Source of the DNA: Alphaproteobacteria bacterium
GTDB taxonomy: Bacteria > Pseudomonadota > Alphaproteobacteria > Rhizobiales > Xanthobacteraceae
DNA length: 7,805 nt
NCBI GenBank assembly: GCA_005884855.1
Contig: VAZS01000250.1
Span: forward strand, 1 to 7,805
Direction of reading: 5' to 3'
The translations under genes were made by a program, and so were the position numbers. This document shows positions 1-6,151 of the stretch, one piece after another. Under the pieces are notes generated by a model. The model made no database searches. It saw only the letters and a program-made list of their open reading frames with translations, and was not told the DNA's origin. Each line of letters starts with the position of its first letter. Position 1 is the stretch's first letter.

Positions 1-1
1 C

Positions 2-1540
2 CTCCTGATATTGCGCGCCGACAACCGAGGTGAAGGCGGCATCGTCGCGCTGTTGGCGCTGCTGTCCGCCAGGAATGCCCGGCCCGGAACGTGGCGCGCG
101 AAGCTGCTGATTGTCGGCCTGGTTGGCGCGGCGTTGCTTTACGGCGATGGCGCCATAACGCCGGCGATCTCTGTATTGAGCGCCGTCGAAGGCCTGAAAG
201 TCGATGCCCCGTCGCTTTCGCCGCTCGTAGTGCCGCTGACGGTTGTTATCCTGATCGGCTTGTTTGCGATCCAGAGCAGGGGCGCGGGCTTCATCGGCAA
301 TATCTTCGGACCGGTGATGCTGGGTTGGTTTTTGGCGATCGGCGTGCTCGGCATCCACGGCATCGCAAAATCGCCGGGCGTGCTCGTCGCTGTGAGCCCG
401 CTCTACGCTTTCGAGTTTCTGATCCATCAGGACTTCCATATCAGCTTTGCGATCATCGGCGCCGCCTTCCTTGCAGTGACGGGCGGCGAAGCGATGTACG
501 CCGATATGGGGCACTTCGGCCGGGTGCCGATCCGGCTCGCCTGGTTTACGATCGCGCTGCCCGCGCTGGTGCTGAACTACTTTGGACAGGCGGCGCTTCT
601 CGTCACCGATCCGAGCGCGATCGAGCATCCGTTCTATCAACTCGCGCCGGATTGGCTGCATTACCCACTGGTGGCCTTCGCGACCCTTGCGACGGTGATA
701 GCATCGCAGGCCATCATCTCCGGTGCGTTTTCCTTGACGCAGCAAGCGGTGCAGCTCGGATTTTTGCCGCGCATGCATATCGCGCACACCGCCAGTCACG
801 AGATCGGTCAGATATACGTGCCACTGGTCAACTGGATGCTGGCGGCGGCCACGCTCGGGGCTGTCATTGGTTTCGGAACGTCGGACGCGCTCGCGGGCGC
901 CTACGGCATCGCGGTCTCGCTTCTGATGGCGATCACGACCCTGCTGGCTGCGCTGGTTGCAATCCAGTGGGGATATCCGCCGATCATTGTGATCGCCGTC
1001 AATGGCTTCTCCCGTGGCAAGCTGCGCCAGCCTGAAGAAGATCTGATCGAGACCGCCATCAGCAGGTGCAGCGCGCGGCTTCCCGGCACAGCGGTTTTTT
1101 TGGCCTCCACTCCTAACGGAGTGCCGCTGGCACTGACGCAATTCGTCAAGCACAATCATGTTCTGCACCAGCGAGTGCTTCTGGTCACTGTTCTGATCGA
1201 AGAGGCGCCTCGAATTGCAGATGAAGACCGGGTGAAGGTGACCCAGGTGGTCGAAGGCATTACCCGAGTCCTGCTGCGCTTCGGCTTCATGCAGTATCCA
1301 ACGATCGCTGAAGGCCTCAATCTCGCCTGCGAGCAGGGCAAGCTGACCGGTATCGATCTTGCCGAAGTCACCTATTACATCGGGCGCGAAACCATCATTC
1401 CCAGCGAGGAGATCCCCGGAATGTGGCTCTGGCGCGAGACGCTGTTTGCATTTTTGCAGCGCAATGCGGAGCGTACGGCGGCGTTCTTCGGGGTGCCCAC
1501 CGGGCAAGTCGTCGAGTTCGGCACCGAAATCGAGATTTAG
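2..1540 (+). CDS. kup: Kup-family potassium uptake protein, 5' end outside the window, internal deletion
   Basis: This is a KUP/HAK/KT family protein, an inner-membrane proton-coupled K+ importer. The reading frame is open from base 2, and its first residues (LLILRADNRGEGG) match the interior of Kup, so about 70 N-terminal residues lie upstream of the window; the TTG at 11 is not the start. Diagnostic blocks are GDGAITPAISVLSAVEG (bases about 146-196), GGEAMYADMGHFGR with IRLAWF (about 482-544), LNYFGQAALL, VIASQAIISGAFSLTQQAV, GQIYVPLVNWML, and the C-terminal VVEFGTEIEI, which ends as Kup proteins usually do. The soluble C-terminal domain (about 1080-1537) is intact. Between the hydrophobic YPPIIVIAVNGF and LPGTAVFLAS there are only 23 residues, where E. 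coli Kup, as I recall it, has about 65-70. The missing part corresponds to the rest of TM11 and TM12 (the NLxK...GGW region). The family call is firm, but whether this copy still transports K+ is doubtful. Confidence 0.93.
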   Translation, partial: LLILRADNRGEGGIVALLALLSARNARPGTWRAKLLIVGLVGAALLYGDGAITPAISVLSAVEGLKVDAPSLSPLVVPLTVVILIGLFAIQSRGAGFIGNIFGPVMLGWFLAIGVLGIHGIAKSPGVLVAVSPLYAFEFLIHQDFHISFAIIGAAFLAVTGGEAMYADMGHFGRVPIRLAWFTIALPALVLNYFGQAALLVTDPSAIEHPFYQLAPDWLHYPLVAFATLATVIASQAIISGAFSLTQQAVQLGFLPRMHIAHTASHEIGQIYVPLVNWMLAAATLGAVIGFGTSDALAGAYGIAVSLLMAITTLLAALVAIQWGYPPIIVIAVNGFSRGKLRQPEEDLIETAISRCSARLPGTAVFLASTPNGVPLALTQFVKHNHVLHQRVLLVTVLIEEAPRIADEDRVKVTQVVEGITRVLLRFGFMQYPTIAEGLNLACEQGKLTGIDLAEVTYYIGRETIIPSEEIPGMWLWRETLFAFLQRNAERTAAFFGVPTGQVVEFGTEIEI

Positions 1541-1661
1541 CCCGGGGATTCGCAGCCACGCGTCCTTGGAACCCCACTCGTAATTACAAAGATGTGCGGA
1601 TGTCGTTTGGCAACTGAAACTAATTGAAGGTTCCGGCTTTGGTTCTGCGGAGAGACGCCGC

Positions 1662-2159
1662 GTGAACCGAATTCTCAAACCCGTCACTTACGTCCTGGCT
1701 GCCGTATATTTCCTTGTGGACGCGGCTTTCGTTACGCTTGCCAGGCCGATTTCAAAGTGGATCGCCAATCACCTGGTGCTCAGGAGACTGCGGGCCTGGA
1801 TCAGGTCGCTACGGCCCTATCCGTCGCTCGCGCTGTTTTCGGTGCCGGTGATCATCCTCGAACCAGTCAAACCTATAGCAGCTTATCTCGCGGCAACTGG
1901 TCAAGTCGTGAGCAGCGTAGTTACCTTGATCGTCGGCGAACTTCTCAAGCTGGTGTTGGTCGAGCGCCTGTTCAGTCTCACGCGCGACAAGTTGATGAAA
2001 ATTCCCGCATTCGCCTGGGCATACGGCAAATTCCGCCAAGCCAAAGAATGGCTGGAAGCCACCGAGGCCTGGCGAGCCATACGATCGTCAGGCAGGGCAA
2101 TCCGCAATTACGTCGCGCAGATGAAAACATCCGGCGCCCTGCTGTTTCGTCAGTCTTGA
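1662..2159 (+). CDS. Conserved membrane protein of unknown function, 165 aa
   Basis: I recognise no named family. The start is GTG at 1662, with a GGAGAG ribosome-binding site at 1649-1654, 7 nt away. The protein has three hydrophobic stretches, at about residues 6-29, 55-75 and 80-101. The basic segment 41-51 (RRLRAWIRSLR) lies between the first two. The C-terminal half is amphipathic and rich in Trp, Arg and Lys (VLVERLFSLTRDKLMKIPAFAWAYG, given here only as a landmark around residues 98-122, then a KEWLEATEAWRAIR stretch). I recall this VERLF...RDKLM.IPAFAW pattern in hypothetical proteins of Bradyrhizobium relatives, but can give no role. It follows kup on the same strand after 121 bp with no evident terminator between, so co-transcription is possible. 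Codon use resembles that of kup. It is convergent with the gene at 2205-2528. Confidence 0.8.
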   Translation: MNRILKPVTYVLAAVYFLVDAAFVTLARPISKWIANHLVLRRLRAWIRSLRPYPSLALFSVPVIILEPVKPIAAYLAATGQVVSSVVTLIVGELLKLVLVERLFSLTRDKLMKIPAFAWAYGKFRQAKEWLEATEAWRAIRSSGRAIRNYVAQMKTSGALLFRQS

Positions 2160-2184
2160 GGCGAAGCGACGAAGCGTTGCCGCG

Positions 2185-2204
2185 TTGCGCGCACTCATGC
2201 GCAA
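2185..2204. repeat. Small inverted repeat between convergent genes
   Basis: The arms TTGCGC (2185-2190) and GCGCAA (2199-2204) pair perfectly around an 8-nt loop, in the 45 bp between the stop of the 165-residue protein gene and the stop of the GrlR-like gene. The location suits a two-way terminator. Neither side has a T run, however, and 6-bp arms occur by chance at this sequence length, so the role is only a suggestion. Confidence 0.25.
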
Positions 2205-2528
2205 TCATTCGTGGATGAATTTCAATACGGCCTTGAAAATCAACCCAGGGACCTCTTCCGCGGTTCCTGTGCAAATCGCATTGCGGCCCTCCGATTTGCC
2301 GATCAGATTAATATGGACCGACTCCATATTGAAAACCGACGCTCTACCTTCAGAGTGTCGCTTGGTCTCGATTTGGATGCTGAAGCCGTTATCGGTCTGT
2401 TCGAGCACTCCAAAATAGGCGAATGAAGCGTCTCCTCCCTGGATTTTTTTGCCCGTGACCACCACGATGCCATCCCCTTGCCCTACGGGAGTTTCGAAGT
2501 GCACGCTGTAGATGCCATCAGCAAGCAT
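2205..2528 (-). CDS. GrlR-like regulatory protein, 107 aa
   Basis: The opening DGIYSVHFETPVGQGDGIVV, then the GGDASFAYFGVL block at residues 31-42, resembles GrlR of enteropathogenic E. coli (DGIYSV..., GGD....Y.GVL). GrlR is a small calycin-like beta-barrel that binds and inhibits the activator GrlA of the LEE type III secretion genes. Length (107 versus about 123 residues) and predicted all-beta content fit. The acidic EDED loop that GrlR uses to contact GrlA is not visible here; the matching place reads EQTDNG, so the partner probably differs. I chose the ATG at 2528. A TTG lies one codon earlier and an in-frame stop sits at 2556-2558. The ribosome-binding site is poor (GGGGCGG, about 8 nt before the ATG). 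The gene stands alone, with no type III secretion genes or GrlA homologue nearby. Counting lines 2221-2400 gives 91 G or C of 180 (51%), against 62% in a kup line and 68% in a sorA line, which hints at separate acquisition. Confidence 0.72.
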   Translation of the reverse strand: MLADGIYSVHFETPVGQGDGIVVVTGKKIQGGDASFAYFGVLEQTDNGFSIQIETKRHSEGRASVFNMESVHINLIGKSEGRNAICTGTAEEVPGLIFKAVLKFIHE

Positions 2529-2616
2529 CAACGCGCCGCCCCAATGTGCTTCTGCTCATGTGTCCTGCGCCCCTACGCCCAGCCTTGGGCCGTGAAATGC
2601 TTAGCCCTCGTGGATA

Positions 2617-2631
2617 ATACTATAGTAGTAT
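2617..2631. repeat. 15-bp palindrome overlapping the proposed -10 of the GrlR-like gene
   Basis: ATACTA-TAG-TAGTAT is a perfect inverted repeat with 6-bp arms and a 3-bp centre. It covers the proposed -10 element of the minus-strand promoter and would be a natural operator. Such a repeat alone is expected about twice by chance in this window; its placement and the neighbouring palindrome are what make it notable. Confidence 0.4.
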
Positions 2632-2653
2632 GAAGCCTGACGGAATCCGTCAA
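2625..2653 (-). promoter_or_regulatory. Possible sigma-70-type promoter of the GrlR-like gene
   Basis: On the minus strand TTGACG (2653-2648) matches five of six -35 consensus bases. Exactly 17 bp later comes TACTAC (2630-2625), a weak -10 with three of six matches. This would leave a leader of roughly 90 nt before the ATG at 2528. Support comes from the -35 and spacing only; no transcript data can be seen from sequence. Confidence 0.33.
2638..2652. repeat. 15-bp palindrome overlapping the proposed -35 of the GrlR-like gene
   Basis: TGACGG-AAT-CCGTCA is a second perfect inverted repeat, also with 6-bp arms and a 3-bp centre. It begins 6 bp after the first palindrome ends, and five of the six bases of the proposed -35 lie inside it. 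The two differ in sequence, so they would not be two copies of one operator. Confidence 0.4.
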
Positions 2654-2936
2654 CAACCTGTTTGCCGAACGGGTTTGGCGCGCAGCGCAGCATTGGACTG
2701 CCTCTTAAATAATCAGATGCCAGCAATGGATGGCGCTGTGGGAAACACTTCGCCGCTGAAACGCGCTTGGTTTTAGCAACGTGTTTCTTCAACAGATCGA
2801 GTGGCAAGCAGGGACTGGAAGCAACCTGCGGCGCCGGCGCATCCTTGATCGTGCTGTCGATCTCGCTCGATTACTCTTCACAAATAATTCTTGATAGGAG
2901 CCGAATTTACTCGCGCTTCGCAATAGTGCACGCATC
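2654..2936. other. Stretch without a recognisable gene
   Basis: I see no supported gene here. Short open frames exist on both strands (for example minus 2601-2807 from a TTG, and plus 2767-3096), but none has a good ribosome-binding site or a recognisable motif. Codon use is unlike the real genes, and several of these frames run into the terminator or the sorB gene. Composition is more AT-rich than the flanks. The region may hold eroded sequence linked to the GrlR-like gene, but I cannot identify a source gene. Confidence 0.6.
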
Positions 2937-2968
2937 AAAAAAGCGCAGCAAGACTGGCGCTGCTGCGC
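2937..2968 (-). terminator. Intrinsic terminator of the sorAB operon
   Basis: Read on the minus strand, GCGCAGCA (2968-2961) pairs perfectly with TGCTGCGC (2950-2943) around a 10-nt loop, followed at once by six T (2942-2937). This is a textbook rho-independent terminator, 55-85 bp past the sorB stop, and it marks the end of the sorA-sorB transcript. Confidence 0.87.
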
Positions 2969-3022
2969 GCCCGTTCGAACCCACAAAATCGGCTGACTGC
3001 CGCCCTCCCCCGCCCCCGCGCC

Positions 3023-3361
3023 TCAATACGTTTGTGTCAAATACTCAACGATCTTGCCGACGTCCGCCTCCGCGATGGGCGCGCCGTAAACCTTGATCAT
3101 CTTGGTCACCTCGGCCCGCCAGAAGTCTTCCTTGAATTTCGCACCCCGCGGCTGGGTCTGGACATAGTCGACCGAATGGCACGCCATGCAGTTGTTCTTC
3201 ACGACCTCCAGATTGGGCCCCGGCTTGAATGTCGCCGTCTCGTTCGGAAACTTGTAGGAGACCGGTTTGGCCCCCGCTTCGGACGGACCTGAACCGGAGA
3301 TGCCGACCAACGGCCCCGCAAGGCTCATCAGCGCCAGTGCGGCGAGTGTCGATAGCTTCAT
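3023..3361 (-). CDS. sorB: SorB-like c-type cytochrome subunit of sulfite dehydrogenase, 112 aa
   Basis: This is a small periplasmic monohaem cytochrome c, the expected electron acceptor for SorA. It would pass electrons from sulfite oxidation to other c-type cytochromes and then the terminal oxidase. The start is ATG at 3361, because AGGAGA lies 5 nt before it and a signal peptide follows directly (Lys2, hydrophobic residues 4-20). Cleavage is probably around residues 28-31. The single haem site is CMACH (Cys58, Cys61, His62). The likely distal axial ligand is Met88 in the VTKMIKVYGAPI block, which I recall as typical of SorB proteins. The C terminus (ADVGKIVEYLTQTY) is the usual last helix of a class I cytochrome c. 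A longer frame reaching back to 3457 exists, but it overlaps sorA and has no signal-peptide logic. The gene begins 10 nt after the sorA stop. Confidence 0.9.
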   Translation of the reverse strand: MKLSTLAALALMSLAGPLVGISGSGPSEAGAKPVSYKFPNETATFKPGPNLEVVKNNCMACHSVDYVQTQPRGAKFKEDFWRAEVTKMIKVYGAPIAEADVGKIVEYLTQTY

Positions 3362-3366
3362 GACGG

Positions 3367-3372
3367 TCTCCT
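3367..3372 (-). promoter_or_regulatory. Ribosome-binding site of sorB, abutting the sorA stop codon
   Basis: AGGAGA on the minus strand lies 5 nt before the sorB ATG. Its first base is the last base of the sorA TGA. It fixes the sorB start at 3361 and implies that ribosomes ending sorA can re-initiate on sorB (translational coupling), suiting a fixed-ratio two-subunit enzyme. Confidence 0.8.
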
Positions 3373-4583
3373 CAAGCCGCCGTGACGCGGACTGTTTCGA
3401 TGACGTTGCGCAGGTAGCCCGCTCCGTTCCAGAGTGGTTCGGTCGGCTGCGCCTCACCGCCGTTGCTGGTCGCGCGCACCTTCAATTCATGGGCGCCGGC
3501 CGCCAACCGGACCGGCATCCGCCATTCGCGGAATGAGTATTTCCCAAGATCCTTGCCGAGTCTGGCCTGCGCCCAGGTTTTCCCGCCGTCGGTGGAGACG
3601 GCGACGTCCTTGATGCCCTTGCCGCCGTCGAATGCGAACCCCTTGAGCGTGATCCGTGCGCGGGCCTTCAGCTTCGCGCCGTCCGCGACGCTGGTGATGA
3701 ACGAGCGCACCTTGAAGCGGTTTATCGGAACGGTGGCTTTCGGCGCCGTCCCCGGCTCCACGCAATTGCAGTCGTTGTCAGGAATGCGATACGCGGTCTT
3801 CATCCAAAATCCGTCAAAGACGTTGTCGATCACCGTGATTTCGTTGAGGTGCTTGACCCAGTAAGTGCCGTAATAGCCCGGCACCACCAGCCGTAGCGGA
3901 AACCCGTTGAGCAGGGGAAGATCAGCGCCGTTCATCGCATAGGCAAGCATGACCTCGCCGTCGCGCGCATGATCGATGTCGAGCGCCTTGATGAAATCGG
4001 GAGTCTTGTCGGTCACCGGCCCGTCCATGCCGTTGAAAGTGACCTGACGCGCGCCCGACTGGACGCCCGCCCTGTCGAGAATCGACTTGAGCGACACCCC
4101 TTTCCAGCGCGCATTGCCCATGGCGCCGTTTCCCAACTGCCCGCCCGCGACGCGGGGATTGAAGAAGCCGCGGCTGTTTCCCGAGCACTGGTTGACCGCC
4201 ACGATATCAATGGCTGGCATCTTCTTGATCTCGGCCAGCGATAGTTTCACAGGCGTGTCGACCTTGCCTTTGATCTCGACCGTGAATTTGTCCGGATCGA
4301 TATCGAGCGGCACTTGCGCTAGATGATAGCGGACGAAAAAAGCATCGTTGGGCGTAATCGGGCCCTTGTTAAAAACGGAAAAAGGCGTTTCCAGTTGTGG
4401 CGGTCTGCTGGTCAGGCCAATCATCGGACGCTTTTGCGGATATTTCACCAGCGGCCGTTCCCCGTTGTCGAACGGCAGCGCAGCCGTAGCTGCAAATGCG
4501 CGCAAAGAGGGGAACGCCATTCCGGCACCGAGCGCCGCAATGGCAGCCCCGGAATTTCTTAAGAGAGTGCGCCGATCGATCAT
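3372..4583 (-). CDS. sorA: SorA-like periplasmic sulfite dehydrogenase, molybdenum subunit, 403 aa
   Basis: SorA oxidises sulfite to sulfate in the periplasm using molybdopterin-bound molybdenum and hands electrons to SorB. The start is ATG at 4583, with AGGAAG at 4591-4596, 7 nt away, and a Tat signal directly after it (DRRTLLRN at residues 3-10, hydrophobic core 11-24, probable cut after Ala31 in RAFA-ATA). The molybdenum domain spans about residues 45-275. Cys133 in NQCSGNSRGF is the expected molybdenum thiolate ligand. Arg85 and His87 (FVRYHL), Arg138 and Tyr265 (MKTAYR) fall where the Starkeya novella enzyme has its active-site Arg55, His57, Arg109 and Tyr236; the Cys-to-Tyr distance of 132 residues is the same as I recall for that protein. 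The C-terminal dimerisation domain, immunoglobulin-like, covers about 285-400 (TDGGKTWAQA, EWRMPV). Total length is near that of Starkeya SorA. Nothing is missing, so the enzyme should be active. Confidence 0.93.
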   Translation of the reverse strand: MIDRRTLLRNSGAAIAALGAGMAFPSLRAFAATAALPFDNGERPLVKYPQKRPMIGLTSRPPQLETPFSVFNKGPITPNDAFFVRYHLAQVPLDIDPDKFTVEIKGKVDTPVKLSLAEIKKMPAIDIVAVNQCSGNSRGFFNPRVAGGQLGNGAMGNARWKGVSLKSILDRAGVQSGARQVTFNGMDGPVTDKTPDFIKALDIDHARDGEVMLAYAMNGADLPLLNGFPLRLVVPGYYGTYWVKHLNEITVIDNVFDGFWMKTAYRIPDNDCNCVEPGTAPKATVPINRFKVRSFITSVADGAKLKARARITLKGFAFDGGKGIKDVAVSTDGGKTWAQARLGKDLGKYSFREWRMPVRLAAGAHELKVRATSNGGEAQPTEPLWNGAGYLRNVIETVRVTAA

Positions 4584-4646
4584 CGCTTTTCTTCCTTTCC
4601 GTTTGCGCGCCGCCGATGACGATCCGTGCCGCATTGACGCTCCGGC

Positions 4647-4691
4647 CGTCGGCTCCCTTCGTCTCCATCAAAGGAGTTCTGGGAGCCGACG
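4647..4691. repeat. Strong 45-nt hairpin between the TAXI gene and sorA
   Basis: CGTCGGCTCCC (4647-4657) and GGGAGCCGACG (4681-4691) are an 11-bp perfect inverted repeat around a 23-nt loop. The loop contains a second pair, CTCC (4663-4666) and GGAG (4673-4676), around ATCAAA, so an extended two-part stem is possible. It lies about 70 bp after the TAXI stop and about 65 bp before the sorA ATG, read on the minus strand. No T run follows on either strand. It could block 3'-end decay or act as a factor-dependent terminator of the TAXI message, be part of a sorA leader, or be a dispersed palindromic element. The pairing is certain; the role is not. Confidence 0.75.
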
Positions 4692-4762
4692 ACCGACGCG
4701 TGCGTGCAGAGGGAGCTTGGGCGGCAGCGGATATCTCTATGACGTGACATTCTTGCTTTAGT

Positions 4763-5986
4763 CTAACGAACCGCCGCCTGTTCTGCCTTGGACTCGGCAA
4801 GAATTTTCAGGAATCTGGTGAAAAGCAGCTCCCGTTCTTTGCTGGTGAGCGTCTTCCGACCGGACGTAGTGGCGTAGTTCTGCATGAATTTCTCGAATGC
4901 CAGTCTCAGCTCGGGAGAGGATTGGCCGAGCGTGGTGTCTGCGGACAAGGCTGGATTTCGGTGGGCCGCAAGCCATTCTGCGGCTGGCTTGAACCGCACC
5001 CAGCCAGGCATTTCGGCCGAGAGATTGACTTCGCGCCATTTGGGGTGCCTCGACGGGGTGTTGAATTGATCGATCTTGCCGAAGAACGCATCGATGAATT
5101 TAGCGACCCGCTTGTAGCGCGGGGAATTCTCCGGCCAGGTGTAGGCGACGAGCAGCGCCCGGTTAGCGATGGTCGGGACCGTGGTCCCCTCCGCAACCAG
5201 ATTTGGATAGTGTTGGTGCGTGATCTCCGCGGGAAGATAGTTCGCGAACAGTTCGCGCAACTCGTGCTTCGGCAGGCTTTCCTGATCGAGCGCGAGTAAA
5301 TGCAGGCCGTCTTCCTTTTTCACCTTCGACAGGGTGACCTGCGGCGCTCCGGTGAGGATGATCATTGCCGAGATTTCCCCCGACATCAGCCTCTTAAGCG
5401 CTTCATCGTTGTCATAGTAAGAGCGCTGCACGGGAATATTGAGCGCGCCGAAAACGGTATCGGCGGTCACTTCGGTCTGGCTGTCCTTCAGGTTGAAGTT
5501 GACCTTTTTGCCGTTGAGATCGTCGTAAGACTTGATGTCGTTTCGCGCCAGAACATGAAACTCGGAATTGTAGAGCTTCGTTATGTATTGGACGCGCTGC
5601 TCGACATTGGCATACAGCACCGGATCCTTTTTCTTCAGCAGCCGAAGATTGTCCTCGTCGACCACAGCCATGTCCATGTTCTTGAGAAACAGCACATCAT
5701 TGACGTTTTGAAGTCCGCCGACGCCAAGAACCGGCAGAACGCGCACCCCGTCCGGCCCGAGGTCGTTCACGACGTTCCGGATGTCCTCGGTGAACCTGGC
5801 GCATGTACAGGAGATGCCGGACACCACGACGGTTACGGCGATATCGTTGGCCTGGCGTTTTTTTTCATCGTAGCTGACGGTCGGCTTTTGGGTTTGAGCC
5901 AAGGCAGGCCGCAACGGGACGGTCGATACGAGAAAGAACGACAGGCACACGAAGAGATTTCTAGCAGTCGCTGTAGAGACGCCCAT
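4763..5986 (-). CDS. TAXI-type TRAP transporter solute-binding protein, orphan, 407 aa
   Basis: This is probably a periplasmic solute receptor of the TAXI class, which normally delivers small organic acids or amino acids to a fused TRAP permease. The start is ATG at 5986, with AAGGG 7 nt before it and a signal peptide at once (hydrophobic 11-25, cut after Ala30 in PALA-Q). An upstream extension to 6139 is open but looks like leader DNA. Family signs are the opening strand AVTVVVSGIS, VRVLPVLGVGGLQNVNDVLFL with DMAVVD (residues 81-110), LYNSEFHVLARNDIKSYDDLNGKKV (about 138-162, shown only as a landmark), GALNIPV, and the C-terminal WREVN...PGWVRF block (317-332). The tail (360-398) is predicted helical. 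Where relatives I recall have a Gly-Thr-Tyr loop, this protein has Cys60-Thr-Cys62. No TRAP permease gene is in the window. It lies 165 bp after the Sel1-like gene and 179 bp before sorA. The fold call is good; the ligand is unknown. Confidence 0.82.
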   Translation of the reverse strand: MGVSTATARNLFVCLSFFLVSTVPLRPALAQTQKPTVSYDEKKRQANDIAVTVVVSGISCTCARFTEDIRNVVNDLGPDGVRVLPVLGVGGLQNVNDVLFLKNMDMAVVDEDNLRLLKKKDPVLYANVEQRVQYITKLYNSEFHVLARNDIKSYDDLNGKKVNFNLKDSQTEVTADTVFGALNIPVQRSYYDNDEALKRLMSGEISAMIILTGAPQVTLSKVKKEDGLHLLALDQESLPKHELRELFANYLPAEITHQHYPNLVAEGTTVPTIANRALLVAYTWPENSPRYKRVAKFIDAFFGKIDQFNTPSRHPKWREVNLSAEMPGWVRFKPAAEWLAAHRNPALSADTTLGQSSPELRLAFEKFMQNYATTSGRKTLTSKERELLFTRFLKILAESKAEQAAVR

Positions 5987-6068
5987 AAGTTTGCCCTTTG
6001 CTGTGGTCGGCCACACATGGCTTGAGTGTTCGTGAAGTGAGCGCCGCGTGCGGAATTCGGTTGGGTTA

Positions 6069-6083
6069 TCTGCTTCCAGCAGA
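6069..6083. repeat. 15-bp palindrome upstream of the TAXI gene
   Basis: TCTGCT-TCC-AGCAGA is a perfect inverted repeat with 6-bp arms, about 83 bp before the TAXI start codon. It could be an operator, but no convincing promoter hexamers surround it, and a repeat this size is expected by chance. Confidence 0.2.
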
Positions 6084-6116
6084 AATTCGTCGGCAGTGGT
6101 GGTGTCTTGGAGAGAG

Positions 6117-6132
6117 GCGCCATGTATGGCGC
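6117..6132. repeat. 16-bp palindrome just after the Sel1-like gene
   Basis: GCGCCAT-GT-ATGGCGC has 7-bp perfect arms and lies about 20 bp past the stop of the Sel1-like gene on the minus strand. It is followed there by a pyrimidine-rich TCTCTCC rather than a T run. It is a weak candidate for a transcript end or for a regulator site ahead of the TAXI gene. The 2-nt centre is too short for a good RNA loop, which favours a DNA-binding site. Confidence 0.3.
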
Positions 6133-6151
6133 AGGTCATCTATCGCGCAGA

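Noticed and set aside
91..1035. Long plus-strand frame overlapping kup
   Set aside because: It is an Arg- and Gly-rich shadow of the GC-rich kup gene with no family pattern; the kup frame has many conserved motifs over the same bases.
1567..1634. GGAACC and GGTTCC as a hairpin between kup and the 165-residue gene
   Set aside because: The arms are 6 bp and separated by about 56 nt, which is within chance expectation, and there is no T run.
2601..2807. 68-codon minus-strand frame in the non-coding stretch
   Set aside because: It begins at TTG without a ribosome-binding site, runs through the proposed promoter of the GrlR-like gene, and matches nothing I know.
2767..3096. 109-codon plus-strand frame
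   Set aside because: It crosses the sorAB terminator and the end of sorB in antisense and ends in a Pro/Arg-rich low-complexity tail, a typical GC shadow.
5300..6025. 241-codon plus-strand frame opposite the TAXI gene
   Set aside because: It is an antisense shadow of the TAXI coding sequence, rich in His, Val and Arg, without a ribosome-binding site or recognisable domain.
5987..6139. N-terminal extension of the TAXI protein by 51 residues
   Set aside because: The extension lacks family similarity and would bury the signal peptide; the ATG at 5986 has a suitable ribosome-binding site and an immediate signal sequence.
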